In this document: piece after piece, positions 1 to 8,292 of the stretch | Layout of the letters: every line of letters starts with the position of its first letter | Numbering within the stretch: position 1 is the stretch's first letter | Source of the DNA: Proteiniphilum sp. UBA5283 | GTDB lineage: Bacteria; Bacteroidota; Bacteroidia; Bacteroidales; Dysgonomonadaceae | DNA length: 45,946 nt | Direction: 5' to 3' | Assembly (NCBI GenBank): GCA_002408485.1 | Contig: DHSP01000026.1 | Location: forward strand, 15,430-61,375 | Position numbers and translations under genes: made by a program | Notes under the pieces: generated by a model | Database searches by the model: none | Seen by the model: only the letters and a program-made list of their open reading frames with translations | Told to the model about the DNA's origin: nothing

Positions 1-298
1 AACCTTTCCGCTTGCCAACGCTTCCATCTTCTAACTTCCCAATCGACAAACACCTACACCCCGAAACTTGCATGCCTGCCTACCGGCAAAGGCGAAAATG
101 CAAAACGTTGAATCCTTTTTAAAAAAATAGCTTCAAACGCTTGCATATCTTTCTGATTATTTGTAATTTTGTGCCGTTTTTCACCCGAACAGAAAGGTTA
201 TTAAATGATAATCAGGGCATTATTGTGTGCCAAGTGGGTGATAGACAGGATGAACGGAATTATTTAAAAAATAGCAATACGTAAAAAGAAAGCAGAAG
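1..298. other. Spacer upstream of rpsL
   Basis: No gene is supported here. An imperfect hairpin can form at 70-101 (GCAT/ATGC outside, CCTGCC/GGCAAAGG inside). It has no immediate T run, so it is not called a terminator. A promoter lies at 141-171. The stretch from about 178 to 298 would be the rpsL leader; it holds a 20-codon ORF at 205-267 and a small GGCA/TGCC hairpin. The gene upstream of this operon lies outside the window. Confidence 0.5.
141..171 (+). promoter_or_regulatory. Promoter of the rpsL operon
   Basis: TTG at 141-143, a 20-bp spacer, then TAATTTTG at 164-171. This matches the Bacteroidetes primary sigma consensus (TTG, 19-21 bp, TAnnTTTG). Transcription would start near 178 and leave a leader of about 120 nt before rpsL. 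It is the only good promoter seen ahead of the ribosomal protein block. Confidence 0.7.
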
Positions 299-718
299 AT
301 GCCTACAATTCAACAACTAGTAAGAAAAGGACGTACCACCCTTACGGATAAAAGCAAATCGCCCGCTCTGGACTCCTGTCCGCAGCGTCGTGGGGTTTGT
401 GTGAGAGTGTACACCACTACTCCAAAGAAGCCGAACTCAGCCATGAGAAAGGTGGCTCGTGTGCGTTTAACAAACTCGAAGGAAGTGAACGCTTACATTC
501 CGGGAGAAGGACACAACCTGCAGGAGCACTCGATTGTGCTGGTGCGTGGCGGACGTGTGAAGGACCTTCCGGGTGTGCGTTATCACATTGTGCGTGGTAC
601 CCTGGATACTGCCGGTGTAAACGGTCGTACCCAACGTCGTTCCAAATATGGGGCAAAACGTCCCAAACCGGGAGCAAAGACAGCTGTAGCAGCTAAGCCG
701 GGAGCAAAGAAGAAGTAA
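299..718 (+). CDS. rpsL: Small ribosomal subunit protein uS12
   Basis: Decoding-centre protein of the 30S subunit that helps control codon-anticodon accuracy. The 139-residue product carries the family hallmarks TPKKPNSAMRK (residues 41-51) and GGRVKDLPGVRYH (83-95). Both classical streptomycin-resistance positions are the wild-type lysine (K43 and K87), so the sequence predicts no rpsL-type resistance. It is about 15 residues longer than the E. coli protein because of an Ala/Lys-rich C-terminal tail. It is the first gene of the block, with rpsG and fusA following as in the classic str operon. The last 12 bases, AAGAAGAAGTAA, recur at 743-754 in the gap behind it. Confidence 0.97.
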   Translation: MPTIQQLVRKGRTTLTDKSKSPALDSCPQRRGVCVRVYTTTPKKPNSAMRKVARVRLTNSKEVNAYIPGEGHNLQEHSIVLVRGGRVKDLPGVRYHIVRGTLDTAGVNGRTQRRSKYGAKRPKPGAKTAVAAKPGAKKK

Positions 719-877
719 TTTCTTCCGCAACAACTCTATTTTAAGAAGAAGTAAAATTATTAAATCGCTGTTGAAATTTTTGGGATTCGCTACTTATTAC
801 AGGTTGAGTAAATAAACTCGGAGGAGTTTGTTGAAGACAGTTTAAACGGCAACCAAACAACACAAAATTTTTAGACA
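719..877 (+). promoter_or_regulatory. rpsL-rpsG spacer, possible S7 control region
   Basis: A 159-nt gap inside the operon. It contains a second copy of AAGAAGAAGTAA (743-754) and a small hairpin GAGT/ACTC near 809-822. In E. coli the rpsL-rpsG spacer is where S7 binds to repress its own translation. A similar role here is inferred from position only; no clear mimic of the 16S rRNA S7 site was recognised. Confidence 0.25.
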
Positions 878-1354
878 ATGAGAAAAACAAAACCTAAAAA
901 AAGACAGGTTCTCCCTGATCCTGTTTATGGTGATGTAAGGGTAACAAAGTTTGTTAACCACCTTATGTATGACGGCAAGAAAAGTATCTCCTACGATATT
1001 TTCTATACCGCATTGGACACTGTAAAGGCTAAAATGCCTAACGAAGAAAAGTCAGCTCTCGAGATTTGGAAAGCTGCTCTCGACAATATTACCCCTCAGG
1101 TGGAAGTGAAGTCACGCCGCGTTGGCGGTGCCACATTTCAGGTTCCGACCGAAATAAGACCCGAAAGAAAAGAATCCGTTTCAATGAAAAACCTCATTAT
1201 GTACGCACGTAAGAGAGGTGGAAAGACGATGGCCGACAAGTTGGCTGCCGAGATTGTTGATGCCTACAACAATCAGGGGGGTTCTTTCAAGCGGAAAGAG
1301 GATATGCACAGAATGGCAGAAGCAAACCGTGCTTTTGCTCACTTTAGATTTTAA
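878..1354 (+). CDS. rpsG: Small ribosomal subunit protein uS7
   Basis: Primary binding protein that nucleates assembly of the 30S head and lies near the E and P sites. The 158-residue product has the expected N-terminal basic segment and the family signature around DPVYGDVRVTKFVNHLMYDGKK (about residues 14-35), plus the VGGATFQVP segment that precedes the RNA-binding helix. Its length is normal for the family. It sits between rpsL and fusA, with 20 nt to the fusA start, so the three are almost surely co-transcribed. Confidence 0.97.
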   Translation: MRKTKPKKRQVLPDPVYGDVRVTKFVNHLMYDGKKSISYDIFYTALDTVKAKMPNEEKSALEIWKAALDNITPQVEVKSRRVGGATFQVPTEIRPERKESVSMKNLIMYARKRGGKTMADKLAAEIVDAYNNQGGSFKRKEDMHRMAEANRAFAHFRF

Positions 1355-1374
1355 TTAGAAAGAAGGTAAAAAAG

Positions 1375-3504
1375 ATGGCTAAGGGTTCAAAAGAAGCATT
1401 ACAATTCACTCGTAATCTAGGTATCATGGCGCATATTGACGCCGGCAAGACCACCACATCGGAGCGTATCCTGTTTTATACGGGACTCACGCACAAGATT
1501 GGCGAGGTGCACGACGGTGCGGCCACCATGGACTGGATGGAGCAGGAGCAGGAACGGGGGATCACCATCACCTCGGCTGCCACCACTACGAGCTGGAAAT
1601 ATGACAACCAGACATACAAGATAAATTTGATCGACACCCCGGGACACGTGGATTTCACGGTGGAGGTAGAGCGTTCGCTGCGTGTGCTTGATGGCGCCGT
1701 GGCCGCGTTTTGTGCCGTTGGAGGTGTGGAGCCGCAGTCGGAGACCGTTTGGCGTCAGGCCGACAAGTACAAAGTGCCCCGTATCGGCTATGTGAATAAG
1801 ATGGACCGCTCGGGAGCAAACTTCTTTGATGTGGTACGCCAGGTAAAGGAGATGTTGGGCGCTACAGCGTGTCCCATTCAGATACCGATCGGGGCGGAAG
1901 AGAACTTCAAGGGAGTGGTTGATTTGGTAACGATGAAGGCGCTCTACTGGCACGACGAGACAATGGGTGCCGACTACGACGTGGTGGATATTCCCGCTGA
2001 CCTGCAGGACGAAGCCAATGAGTGGCGCGAGAAGATGCTCGAGATCCTTGCCGAATGTGATGATGCGCTGATGGAAAAGTTCTTCGATGCTCCCGATACA
2101 ATTACCGAGGAGGAGATCAGAAGAGCAATCAGAAAAGGGACGTTGTCGATGCAGATCAATCCGATGATCTGTGGATCGTCGTTCAAAAACAAGGGAGTAC
2201 AGACATTGCTCGATGCTGTGTGTGCTTACCTGCCGAGTCCTGCGGATACGGAAGCGATTTCCGGTACCGACCCCAGTGACTCGGAGAAGGTGTTGTTGCG
2301 TCATCCCGATCCAGACGAACCCATGAGTGCACTTGCGTTCAAGATTGCTACCGATCCCTATGTGGGACGTTTGTGTTTCTTCCGCGTATACTCGGGTGAG
2401 ATTGAGGCCGGATCGTACGTGTACAACCCACGCTCGGGAAAGAAGGAGCGTATTTCCCGTCTCTTCCAGATGCACTCCAACAAGCAGAATCCGAAAGATT
2501 TTATCGGAACGGGAGACATTGGCGCCGGTGTAGGATTCAAAGATATCCGTACCGGCGACACGTTGTGCGACGAGAACAAGCCGATCATCCTGGAAGCAAT
2601 TGACTTCCCCGATCCGGTGATTGGTATTGCCGTAGAGCCCAAGACCCAGAAAGATCTGGATAAGCTCTCTACCGGACTGGCCAAGCTGTCGGAGGAGGAT
2701 CCCACGTTCACCGTGAAAACCGACGAGGAGACTGGCCAGACCGTGATCTCGGGCATGGGTGAGCTTCACCTGGAGATCATCATCGACCGTCTGAAACGTG
2801 AGTTTAAGGTGGAAGCAAACCAGGGACGTCCCCAGGTTTCGTACAAAGAGGCGATCACCAAACCGGTGGAACTGCGGGAAGTGTACAAGAAACAGTCGGG
2901 TGGCCGCGGTAAGTTCGCCGATATCATTGTGCGCGTGGAGCCTGCCGATCCCGGCTTTGAAGGCGATTTGCAGTTCGTGGACGAGGTGAAGGGCGGCAAT
3001 ATTCCGAAGGAGTTCATCCCCTCCATCCAGAAAGGATTCCAACGTGCCATGAAGAATGGTGTGTTGGCCGGATATGCTCTCGATAAGCTGAAAGTGACCG
3101 TGATTGACGGTTCTTACCATGCGGTGGACTCCGACCAGTTGTCGTTTGAGATCTGCGCCATGCAGGCGTTCAAGAATGCTTCGGAAAAGGCAGGCCCCGT
3201 ATTGCTGGAGCCGATCATGAAAGTGGAGGTGGTAACACCCGAAGAGAGCATGGGAGATGTGATCTCCGACCTGAACAAACGCCGCGGACAGATTGAAGGA
3301 ATGGAATCGAACCGTTCCGGCGCCCGTGTGGTGAAAGCCAAGACGCCGCTGGCGGAGATGTTTGGATATGTGACCTCGTTGCGTACCATCACCTCGGGAC
3401 GTGCTACGTCGACCATGTCGTTTTCTCATTTTGAAGAAGTGTCTTCTTCCATCGCCAAGCAGGTATTGACGGAGGTACAAGGCCGTGTTGATTTGATCAA
3501 ATAA
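1375..3504 (+). CDS. fusA: Translation elongation factor G
   Basis: GTPase that drives translocation of tRNA and mRNA on the ribosome. The 709-residue product has all G-domain motifs: the P-loop AHIDAGKT (19-26), the switch-I segment RGITITSAATT (61-71), DTPGH (87-91) and NKMD (141-144). Domains II to V follow, with the GGRGKFAD segment of domain IV visible. Length and layout are those of canonical EF-G. It lies 20 nt behind rpsG and 10 nt ahead of rpsJ, so S10 is translated as part of the str set here. Confidence 0.97.
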   Translation: MAKGSKEALQFTRNLGIMAHIDAGKTTTSERILFYTGLTHKIGEVHDGAATMDWMEQEQERGITITSAATTTSWKYDNQTYKINLIDTPGHVDFTVEVERSLRVLDGAVAAFCAVGGVEPQSETVWRQADKYKVPRIGYVNKMDRSGANFFDVVRQVKEMLGATACPIQIPIGAEENFKGVVDLVTMKALYWHDETMGADYDVVDIPADLQDEANEWREKMLEILAECDDALMEKFFDAPDTITEEEIRRAIRKGTLSMQINPMICGSSFKNKGVQTLLDAVCAYLPSPADTEAISGTDPSDSEKVLLRHPDPDEPMSALAFKIATDPYVGRLCFFRVYSGEIEAGSYVYNPRSGKKERISRLFQMHSNKQNPKDFIGTGDIGAGVGFKDIRTGDTLCDENKPIILEAIDFPDPVIGIAVEPKTQKDLDKLSTGLAKLSEEDPTFTVKTDEETGQTVISGMGELHLEIIIDRLKREFKVEANQGRPQVSYKEAITKPVELREVYKKQSGGRGKFADIIVRVEPADPGFEGDLQFVDEVKGGNIPKEFIPSIQKGFQRAMKNGVLAGYALDKLKVTVIDGSYHAVDSDQLSFEICAMQAFKNASEKAGPVLLEPIMKVEVVTPEESMGDVISDLNKRRGQIEGMESNRSGARVVKAKTPLAEMFGYVTSLRTITSGRATSTMSFSHFEEVSSSIAKQVLTEVQGRVDLIK

Positions 3505-3514
3505 TTTAACAGAT

Positions 3515-3820
3515 ATGAGCCAAAAAATCAGAATCAAACTGAAATCTTACGATTATAGCCTCGTTGACAAGTCAGCCGAGAAAATCGTGAAAACCGTAAA
3601 AGCTACGGGTGCTGTGGTAAGCGGTCCAATTCCGCTGCCTACTCACAAACGCATTTTTACCGTGAACCGTTCGACTTTCGTGAACAAGAAGTCACGCGAA
3701 CAGTTCGAGTTGGCCTCCTTCAAGCGCCTCATCGACATTTACAGTTCCACAGCCAAGACCGTGGATGCGTTGATGAAGCTTGAGCTTCCCAGCGGCGTAG
3801 AAGTGGAAATTAAAGTGTGA
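3515..3820 (+). CDS. rpsJ: Small ribosomal subunit protein uS10
   Basis: 30S head protein, also known as the NusE partner in antitermination complexes. The 101-residue product begins MSQKIRIKLKSYDYSLVDKSAEKIV and contains the conserved loop around SGPIPLPTHKRIFTVNRS. It starts only 10 nt after fusA and is separated from rplC by 130 nt. The usual leader of the S10 gene cluster therefore lies behind rpsJ rather than in front of it. Confidence 0.97.
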   Translation: MSQKIRIKLKSYDYSLVDKSAEKIVKTVKATGAVVSGPIPLPTHKRIFTVNRSTFVNKKSREQFELASFKRLIDIYSSTAKTVDALMKLELPSGVEVEIKV

Positions 3821-3822
3821 TA

Positions 3823-3878
3823 ACTAGACACAAGAGTCAATAAACAGGATACAAGACAGAAGAATCAAGACATAAAAG
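3823..3878. repeat. Degenerate 7-bp tandem tract
   Basis: Eight consecutive heptads with a loose consensus WCAAGAC (for example ACAAGAG, ACAAGAC, TCAAGAC). The tract starts three bases after the rpsJ stop codon. Similar tracts occur at 15311, 36204 and 37675, and an 8-bp version at 41137. Confidence 0.5.
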
Positions 3879-3915
3879 TCTTGGTTCCGGTCTTGGATAA
3901 TTCTTTTTGATTCTT
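3852..3915 (+). promoter_or_regulatory. Switch-like hairpins ahead of rplC
   Basis: AATCAAGAC (3863-3871) pairs with GTCTTGGTT (3878-3886) around an ATAAAA loop. Beyond an internal loop, CAAGAC (3852-3857) pairs with GTCTTG (3890-3895), giving about 15 bp in total. A TTCTTTTT run follows at 3901-3908. An alternative 9-bp pairing, AAGAATCAA (3860-3868) with TTGATTCTT (3907-3915), excludes the inner stem. The RNA could be an attenuator or a ribosomal-protein binding leader for the rplC set. Function is inferred, and the low-complexity repeat here raises the odds of chance pairing. Confidence 0.4.
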
Positions 3916-3950
3916 CGATCGGATAATAATTAATTATAAACAACAGAGAA

Positions 3951-4568
3951 ATGCCAGGATTATTAGGAAAAAAAATCGGAATGACATCCGTTTTCAGTGC
4001 CGAGGGAAAAAATATTCCATGCACTGTTATCGAAGCAGGTCCTTGCGTGGTTACTCAGGTGAAGACAACCGAAAACGACGGTTATGATGCTATTCAGCTC
4101 GGGTTTGTGGACAAGAAAGACAAACACACCCCGAATCCTGAAAAAGGTCACTTCAAGAAAGCAGGAGTAACACCCAAGAGACACTTGGCCGAGTTCAAAG
4201 GATTTGGAAACGAGTACAAGCCCGGTTCCGAGATCACTGTTGATCTTTTCAACGACACCGTATATGTGGACGTGATCGGCACATCGAAAGGAAAAGGATT
4301 CCAGGGCGTAGTGAAACGTCACGGATTTGCAGGTGTGGGACAGTCCACACACGGACAGCACAACAGGCTGCGTGCTCCCGGTTCAATCGGTGCGGCTTCG
4401 TATCCCGCCAAGGTGTTCAAGGGAACCCGCATGGCCGGACAGATGGGGAACAAACGGGTAACCGTACAGAGCCTCCAGGTAATTAAAGTGATTCCGGAAC
4501 ACAACCTCCTTCTGGTGAAGGGATCGGTGCCGGGAGCAAAAGGTTCAATCGTCATAATTGAAAAATAA
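3951..4568 (+). CDS. rplC: Large ribosomal subunit protein uL3
   Basis: Early-assembly 23S rRNA binding protein near the peptidyl-transferase centre. The 205-residue product starts MPGLLGKKIGMTSVFS and carries the extended central loop with HGQHNRLRAPGSIG and GTRMAGQMG, which reaches toward the A-site. Its length is normal. It is the first gene after the 130-nt structured gap, and its stop codon lies one base before the rplD start, which suggests translational coupling. Confidence 0.97.
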   Translation: MPGLLGKKIGMTSVFSAEGKNIPCTVIEAGPCVVTQVKTTENDGYDAIQLGFVDKKDKHTPNPEKGHFKKAGVTPKRHLAEFKGFGNEYKPGSEITVDLFNDTVYVDVIGTSKGKGFQGVVKRHGFAGVGQSTHGQHNRLRAPGSIGAASYPAKVFKGTRMAGQMGNKRVTVQSLQVIKVIPEHNLLLVKGSVPGAKGSIVIIEK

Positions 4569-4569
4569 A

Positions 4570-5199
4570 ATGGAATTAAGTATTTACAATATCAAAGGAG
4601 AGGTAACAGACAAGAAGGTGACACTCGATGATTCCATTTTCGGGATTGAGCCTAACAATCATGTTATCTGGCTGGATGTTAAGCAGTACCTTGCCAACCA
4701 ACGTCAGGGTACGCATAAAACGAAAGAAAGAAACGAGATCGCCGGGAGTACCCGCAAGCTGATCCGCCAGAAAGGCGGCGGCGGTGCCCGCCGCGGCGAC
4801 ATCAAATCGCCCCTGCTGGTGGGAGGAGGTCGTGTATTTGGCCCCCAGCCCCGCGATTACAGCTTCAAGCTGAACAAGAAAGTGAAGGCGCTCGCCCGCA
4901 AATCGGCCCTTTCGCTGAAAGCAAAAGAAAATGCGATCATTGTGGTGGAGGATTTTGATTTCGACACTCCAAAAACAAAGCGCATTGTTGAGTTGACAAA
5001 AAATCTGCAACTCGCTGATAAAAAGCTACTTTTCGTTTTGCCAGGTCAAAATAAAAACGTATATTTGTCGGCTCGCAATTTGGGAAAAGTGAGTGTTGTA
5101 ACAGCCTCAGACATAAACACATACGGAATTATGAATTGTGGAAGTCTGGTGATGACCGAGTCGTCGCTGGCTGTGATTGATAACCTGTTTAAAGCATAA
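4570..5199 (+). CDS. rplD: Large ribosomal subunit protein uL4
   Basis: Lines the polypeptide exit tunnel; in E. coli it also represses the S10 operon. The ATG at 4570 (MELSIYNIKGEV) was chosen over an in-frame TTG at 4558 that lies inside rplC. This gives 209 residues. The tunnel loop is recognisable as TRKLIRQKGGGGARRGDIKSP, followed by GGGRVFGPQPRDY. Only one base separates it from rplC. No canonical E. coli-type L4 leader was recognised, but see the hairpins at 3852-3915. Confidence 0.96.
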   Translation: MELSIYNIKGEVTDKKVTLDDSIFGIEPNNHVIWLDVKQYLANQRQGTHKTKERNEIAGSTRKLIRQKGGGGARRGDIKSPLLVGGGRVFGPQPRDYSFKLNKKVKALARKSALSLKAKENAIIVVEDFDFDTPKTKRIVELTKNLQLADKKLLFVLPGQNKNVYLSARNLGKVSVVTASDINTYGIMNCGSLVMTESSLAVIDNLFKA

Positions 5200-5210
5200 G
5201 GAGAGAGAAA

Positions 5211-5504
5211 ATGAGTGTAATAGTAAAACCCATATTCACCGAAAAGCAAACGGCCCTCACCGACAAGTATGAGAACCGTTATGGTTTCATCGTGAAGCCT
5301 TCTGCAAACAAGGTTGAAATCAAGAAAGCTGTGGAAGCGCTCTACAACGTTCACGTGGAAAGCGTGAACACGATGAAGTATGATGGCAAGAAACGTAGCC
5401 GTTACACGAAATCGGGTATGGTAAACGGCAGTACGTCCGCGTACAAAAAAGCAATCATCACCCTGAAGAAGGGTGAAACCATCGATCTATTCAGCAATAT
5501 TTAA
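5211..5504 (+). CDS. rplW: Large ribosomal subunit protein uL23
   Basis: Sits at the tunnel exit and docks trigger factor and the signal recognition particle. The 97-residue product has the IVKPIFTEKQTAL start and the conserved RYGFIVKPSANKVEIKKAVEALYNVHVESVNTM segment. The start follows a purine-rich GGAGAGAGAAA stretch, a moderate ribosome binding site. Five bases separate its stop from rplB. Confidence 0.96.
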   Translation: MSVIVKPIFTEKQTALTDKYENRYGFIVKPSANKVEIKKAVEALYNVHVESVNTMKYDGKKRSRYTKSGMVNGSTSAYKKAIITLKKGETIDLFSNI

Positions 5505-5509
5505 AAGAA

Positions 5510-6337
5510 ATGGCAATACGTAAATTAAAGCCCACAACACCGGGGCAAAGACACAAGATTATCGGTTCATTTGATAATATCACTGCAAGTGTACCGGAGA
5601 AATCTCTTGTAGTTGGCAAGAAAGCGTCGGGTGGCCGCAACAACCAGGGTAAGATGACCATGGGTTATCTGGGTGGCGGACACAAAAGACGCTTCAGGGT
5701 GATCGACTTCAAGAGAACAAAAGATGGTATCCCTGCCGTAGTCAAAAGTATTGAGTATGATCCCAACCGTTCGGCACGCATCGCGTTGCTTTATTATGCC
5801 GACGGAGAGAAGACTTATATTTTGGCTCCCAACGGCTTACAGGTGGGAACCTCAGTGATGTCGGGGCCCGCTGCAGCCCCTGAAGTTGGCAATGCACTGC
5901 CTCTGTCGGTGATTCCTATCGGTACCGTAGTTCACAACATCGAACTGCGTCCCGGACAGGGAGCCAAGATGGCACGTTCTGCCGGAACATTTGCACAGCT
6001 TGTATCGCGCGAAGATAATTACGCGATCATCAAGATGCCTTCCGGCGAAGTACGCAAGATCCTGTCTGCATGTAAAGCGACTATCGGTAGTGTGGGTAAT
6101 TCGGATCATGCTCTGGAGAAATCAGGTAAAGCCGGTCGTTCACGTTGGCTTGGACGCCGTCCGCACAACCGCGGGGTTGTTAAGAACCCGGTTGACCACC
6201 CCATGGGTGGTGGTGAAGGACGTGCATCGGGAGGCCACCCGCGTTCACCGAAAGGCTTATATTCTAAGGGCTTGAAAACAAGAGCTCCTAAAAAACATTC
6301 TTCGAAATACATTGTAGAGAGAAGAAAAAAGAAGTAA
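5510..6337 (+). CDS. rplB: Large ribosomal subunit protein uL2
   Basis: Highly conserved 23S rRNA protein needed for subunit association and peptidyl transfer. The 275-residue product shows GGRNNQGKMTMGYLGGGHKRRFRVIDFKR near residues 40-70 and the C-terminal signature NPVDHPMGGGEGRASGGHPRSP. That signature includes the histidine long linked to peptidyl-transferase activity. It ends in a Lys/Arg tail. Length is normal and there is no fusion. Confidence 0.97.
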   Translation: MAIRKLKPTTPGQRHKIIGSFDNITASVPEKSLVVGKKASGGRNNQGKMTMGYLGGGHKRRFRVIDFKRTKDGIPAVVKSIEYDPNRSARIALLYYADGEKTYILAPNGLQVGTSVMSGPAAAPEVGNALPLSVIPIGTVVHNIELRPGQGAKMARSAGTFAQLVSREDNYAIIKMPSGEVRKILSACKATIGSVGNSDHALEKSGKAGRSRWLGRRPHNRGVVKNPVDHPMGGGEGRASGGHPRSPKGLYSKGLKTRAPKKHSSKYIVERRKKK

Positions 6338-6358
6338 TCTGATTAATTAAACATCACT

Positions 6359-6628
6359 ATGAGCAGATCATTAAAAAAGGGCCCCTTTATCAATCTGAAA
6401 CTGGAGAAGAAGGTGACGACCATGAACGAGAGCGGTAAGAAGACCGTAATCAAAACGTGGGCACGCGCTTCTATGATATCACCTGATTTTGTGGGACATA
6501 CCATTGCTGTGCATAACGGGAACAAATTCATTCCGGTTTATATCACAGAGAACATGGTTGGGCATAAACTGGGCGAATTCGCTGTTACCCGCACGTTCCG
6601 CGGACACGCCGGCAACAGAAAGAAATAA
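6359..6628 (+). CDS. rpsS: Small ribosomal subunit protein uS19
   Basis: 30S head protein close to the A-site finger contact. The 89-residue product begins MSRSLKKGPFINLKLEKKV, typical of the family, and carries TWARASMISPDFVGHTIAVHNGNKFIPVYITENMVGHKLGEFAVTRTFRGHAG. Length matches the norm. It lies 21 nt after rplB and 38 nt before rplV. Confidence 0.97.
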   Translation: MSRSLKKGPFINLKLEKKVTTMNESGKKTVIKTWARASMISPDFVGHTIAVHNGNKFIPVYITENMVGHKLGEFAVTRTFRGHAGNRKK

Positions 6629-6666
6629 GGTCAGGGCGCTAACGAATAAAGAAAAACAGAAAAGAC

Positions 6667-7080
6667 ATGAGTGCTAGAAAAAGAATATCAGCCGAACAGA
6701 GAAAAGAAAATCGCAAAGAGGTTTCTTTCGCCGTGTTGAAGAACGTTCCCAGCTCACCACGCAAGATGCGTTACGTAGCCGATATGGTACGGGGAATGGA
6801 AGTGTTCAAGGCACTGGGCGTTTTGAAGTTCTCCAACAAAGAGGCGTCCAGCAAGATCGAGAAGTTGTTGCTTTCAGCTATTGCCAACTGGGAACAGAAG
6901 AATGAGCGCAAAGCCGAAACAGGCGAGCTTTACATAAAGACGATTTCCGTGGACGAGGGTGCTACGCTGAAGAGACTTCGTCCTGCCCCGCAGGGTCGTG
7001 GATACAGGATCCGCAAACGTTCGAATCACGTGACCATTGTGGTAGATACATTCAAGAAAGAAGAACAAGAACAAAACTAA
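6667..7080 (+). CDS. rplV: Large ribosomal subunit protein uL22
   Basis: Reaches into the exit tunnel through a long beta hairpin. The 137-residue product has an N-terminal extension of about 20 Lys/Arg/Glu-rich residues before the core begins at VLKNVPSSPRKMRYVADMVRG. The tunnel hairpin reads GATLKRLRPAPQGRGYRIRKRSNHVTIVV. A short Lys/Glu tail closes it. Only 4 nt separate it from rpsC. Confidence 0.96.
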   Translation: MSARKRISAEQRKENRKEVSFAVLKNVPSSPRKMRYVADMVRGMEVFKALGVLKFSNKEASSKIEKLLLSAIANWEQKNERKAETGELYIKTISVDEGATLKRLRPAPQGRGYRIRKRSNHVTIVVDTFKKEEQEQN

Positions 7081-7084
7081 GAAG

Positions 7085-7843
7085 ATGGGACAAAAAGTAA
7101 ATCCGATAGCAAATCGTTTGGGAATCATCAAGGGATGGGACTCCAACTGGTACGGCGGAAATAATTATGGTGACATCTTGCTCGAAGACAGCAAAATACG
7201 CACCTATTTGAATGCCCGTCTGTCCAAAGCAAGTGTATCGCGCATTGTCATTGAGCGGACATTGAAGCTGGTGACCATCACCATTTGTACAGCACGCCCC
7301 GGCATCATCATCGGTAAGGGAGGCCAGGAGGTGGACAAGCTGAAAGAGGAGTTGATGAAGATCACCGACAAAGACATACAGATCAACATATTCGAAATTA
7401 AGAAGCCGGAGTTGGATGCCGTGATTGTGGCCAACAACGTAGCTCGCCAGATTGAAGGGAAGATTGCTTACCGCCGTGCCGTGAAGATGGCCATCGCCGC
7501 TACCATGAGAATGGGAGCCGAGGGGATCAAGATTCAGGTATCGGGTCGCTTGAACGGCGCTGAAATGGCTCGTTCGGAGATGTATAAGGAAGGGAGAACC
7601 CCGCTTCACACTTTCCGTGCCGACATCGACTATGCACACGCCGAAGCACTGACTAAAGTAGGGCTTATTGGCGTAAAGGTGTGGATTTGTCGTGGTGAAA
7701 TCTATGGCAAGAAAGATCTGGCGCCTTCGTTCGCCACGTCGAAAGACAATCGTCCGCACAGTGGCGGTAACCGTGGCGGCGGAAATCGTCCGGAAGGCGG
7801 CCGTGGTGGCAGACGTAACAGAAGAAACAACAAAAACGCTTAA
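7085..7843 (+). CDS. rpsC: Small ribosomal subunit protein uS3
   Basis: Forms part of the mRNA entry channel and its helicase function. The 252-residue product starts MGQKVNPIANRLGIIKGWDS. Its KH domain has the GxxG loop as IGKGG (76-80). The C-terminal S3 domain ends near residue 215 and is followed by a tail of about 35 residues rich in Gly, Arg and Asn. That tail is unstructured by composition. It makes the protein longer than the E. coli form (233 residues). Confidence 0.96.
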   Translation: MGQKVNPIANRLGIIKGWDSNWYGGNNYGDILLEDSKIRTYLNARLSKASVSRIVIERTLKLVTITICTARPGIIIGKGGQEVDKLKEELMKITDKDIQINIFEIKKPELDAVIVANNVARQIEGKIAYRRAVKMAIAATMRMGAEGIKIQVSGRLNGAEMARSEMYKEGRTPLHTFRADIDYAHAEALTKVGLIGVKVWICRGEIYGKKDLAPSFATSKDNRPHSGGNRGGGNRPEGGRGGRRNRRNNKNA

Positions 7844-7854
7844 TTGAAGAAAAT

Positions 7855-8286
7855 ATGTTACAACCAAAGAAAACAAGATTCAGAAGACAGCAGAAAGGAC
7901 GCATGAAAGGCAATGCCGGACGTGGCCACGAGCTGGCATTCGGTTCTTTTGGGATTAAATCATTGCAATCTAAGTGGATCACCGGAAGTCAGATTGAAGC
8001 TGCCCGTATCGCTGTAACGCGCTACATGCAACGTCAGGGACAGGTTTGGGTACGTATTTTCCCCGATAAGCCTATCACGAAGAAACCCGCCGAAGTGCGT
8101 ATGGGTAAGGGAAAAGGTAACCCCGAAGGATTCGTGGCGCCTGTGACCCCCGGAAGAATTATTTTTGAGATAGAAGGTGTGTCGTTTGATGTGGCAAAAG
8201 AGGCGCTGCGTCTGGCAGCTCAAAAGTTGCCGGTGACCACCAAGTTTGTGGTCCGGACGGATTATGATTATCAGAAAAAATCGTAA
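7855..8286 (+). CDS. rplP: Large ribosomal subunit protein uL16
   Basis: Binds near the A-site and 5S rRNA; needed for late 50S assembly. The 143-residue product begins MLQPKKTRFRRQQKGRMKGNAGRGHELAFG and contains WVRIFPDKPITKKPAEVRMGKGKGNPEGFVAPV, the signature with the conserved arginine and GKGKG loop. Length is normal. Six bases separate it from rpmC. Confidence 0.97.
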   Translation: MLQPKKTRFRRQQKGRMKGNAGRGHELAFGSFGIKSLQSKWITGSQIEAARIAVTRYMQRQGQVWVRIFPDKPITKKPAEVRMGKGKGNPEGFVAPVTPGRIIFEIEGVSFDVAKEALRLAAQKLPVTTKFVVRTDYDYQKKS

Positions 8287-8292
8287 AGAGAG

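Noticed and set aside
1417..3537. A 706-codon open frame on the - strand across fusA
   Set aside because: It mirrors the codon bias of EF-G on the opposite strand, and its translation resembles no known family. The same holds for the long - strand frames at 13108-14214, 26692-27948, 28220-29893, 34648-36264 and 38191-39336.
3823..3878. Repeat tracts as CRISPR arrays
   Set aside because: Units are 7-8 bp without spacers, degenerate, and no cas gene is present.
4558..4569. Upstream TTG or GTG starts for rplD, secY (12931), leuD (37746) and ilvB (43164)
   Set aside because: In each case a family-matching ATG lies just downstream; the extra codons overlap the previous gene or a repeat tract and do not match the family.
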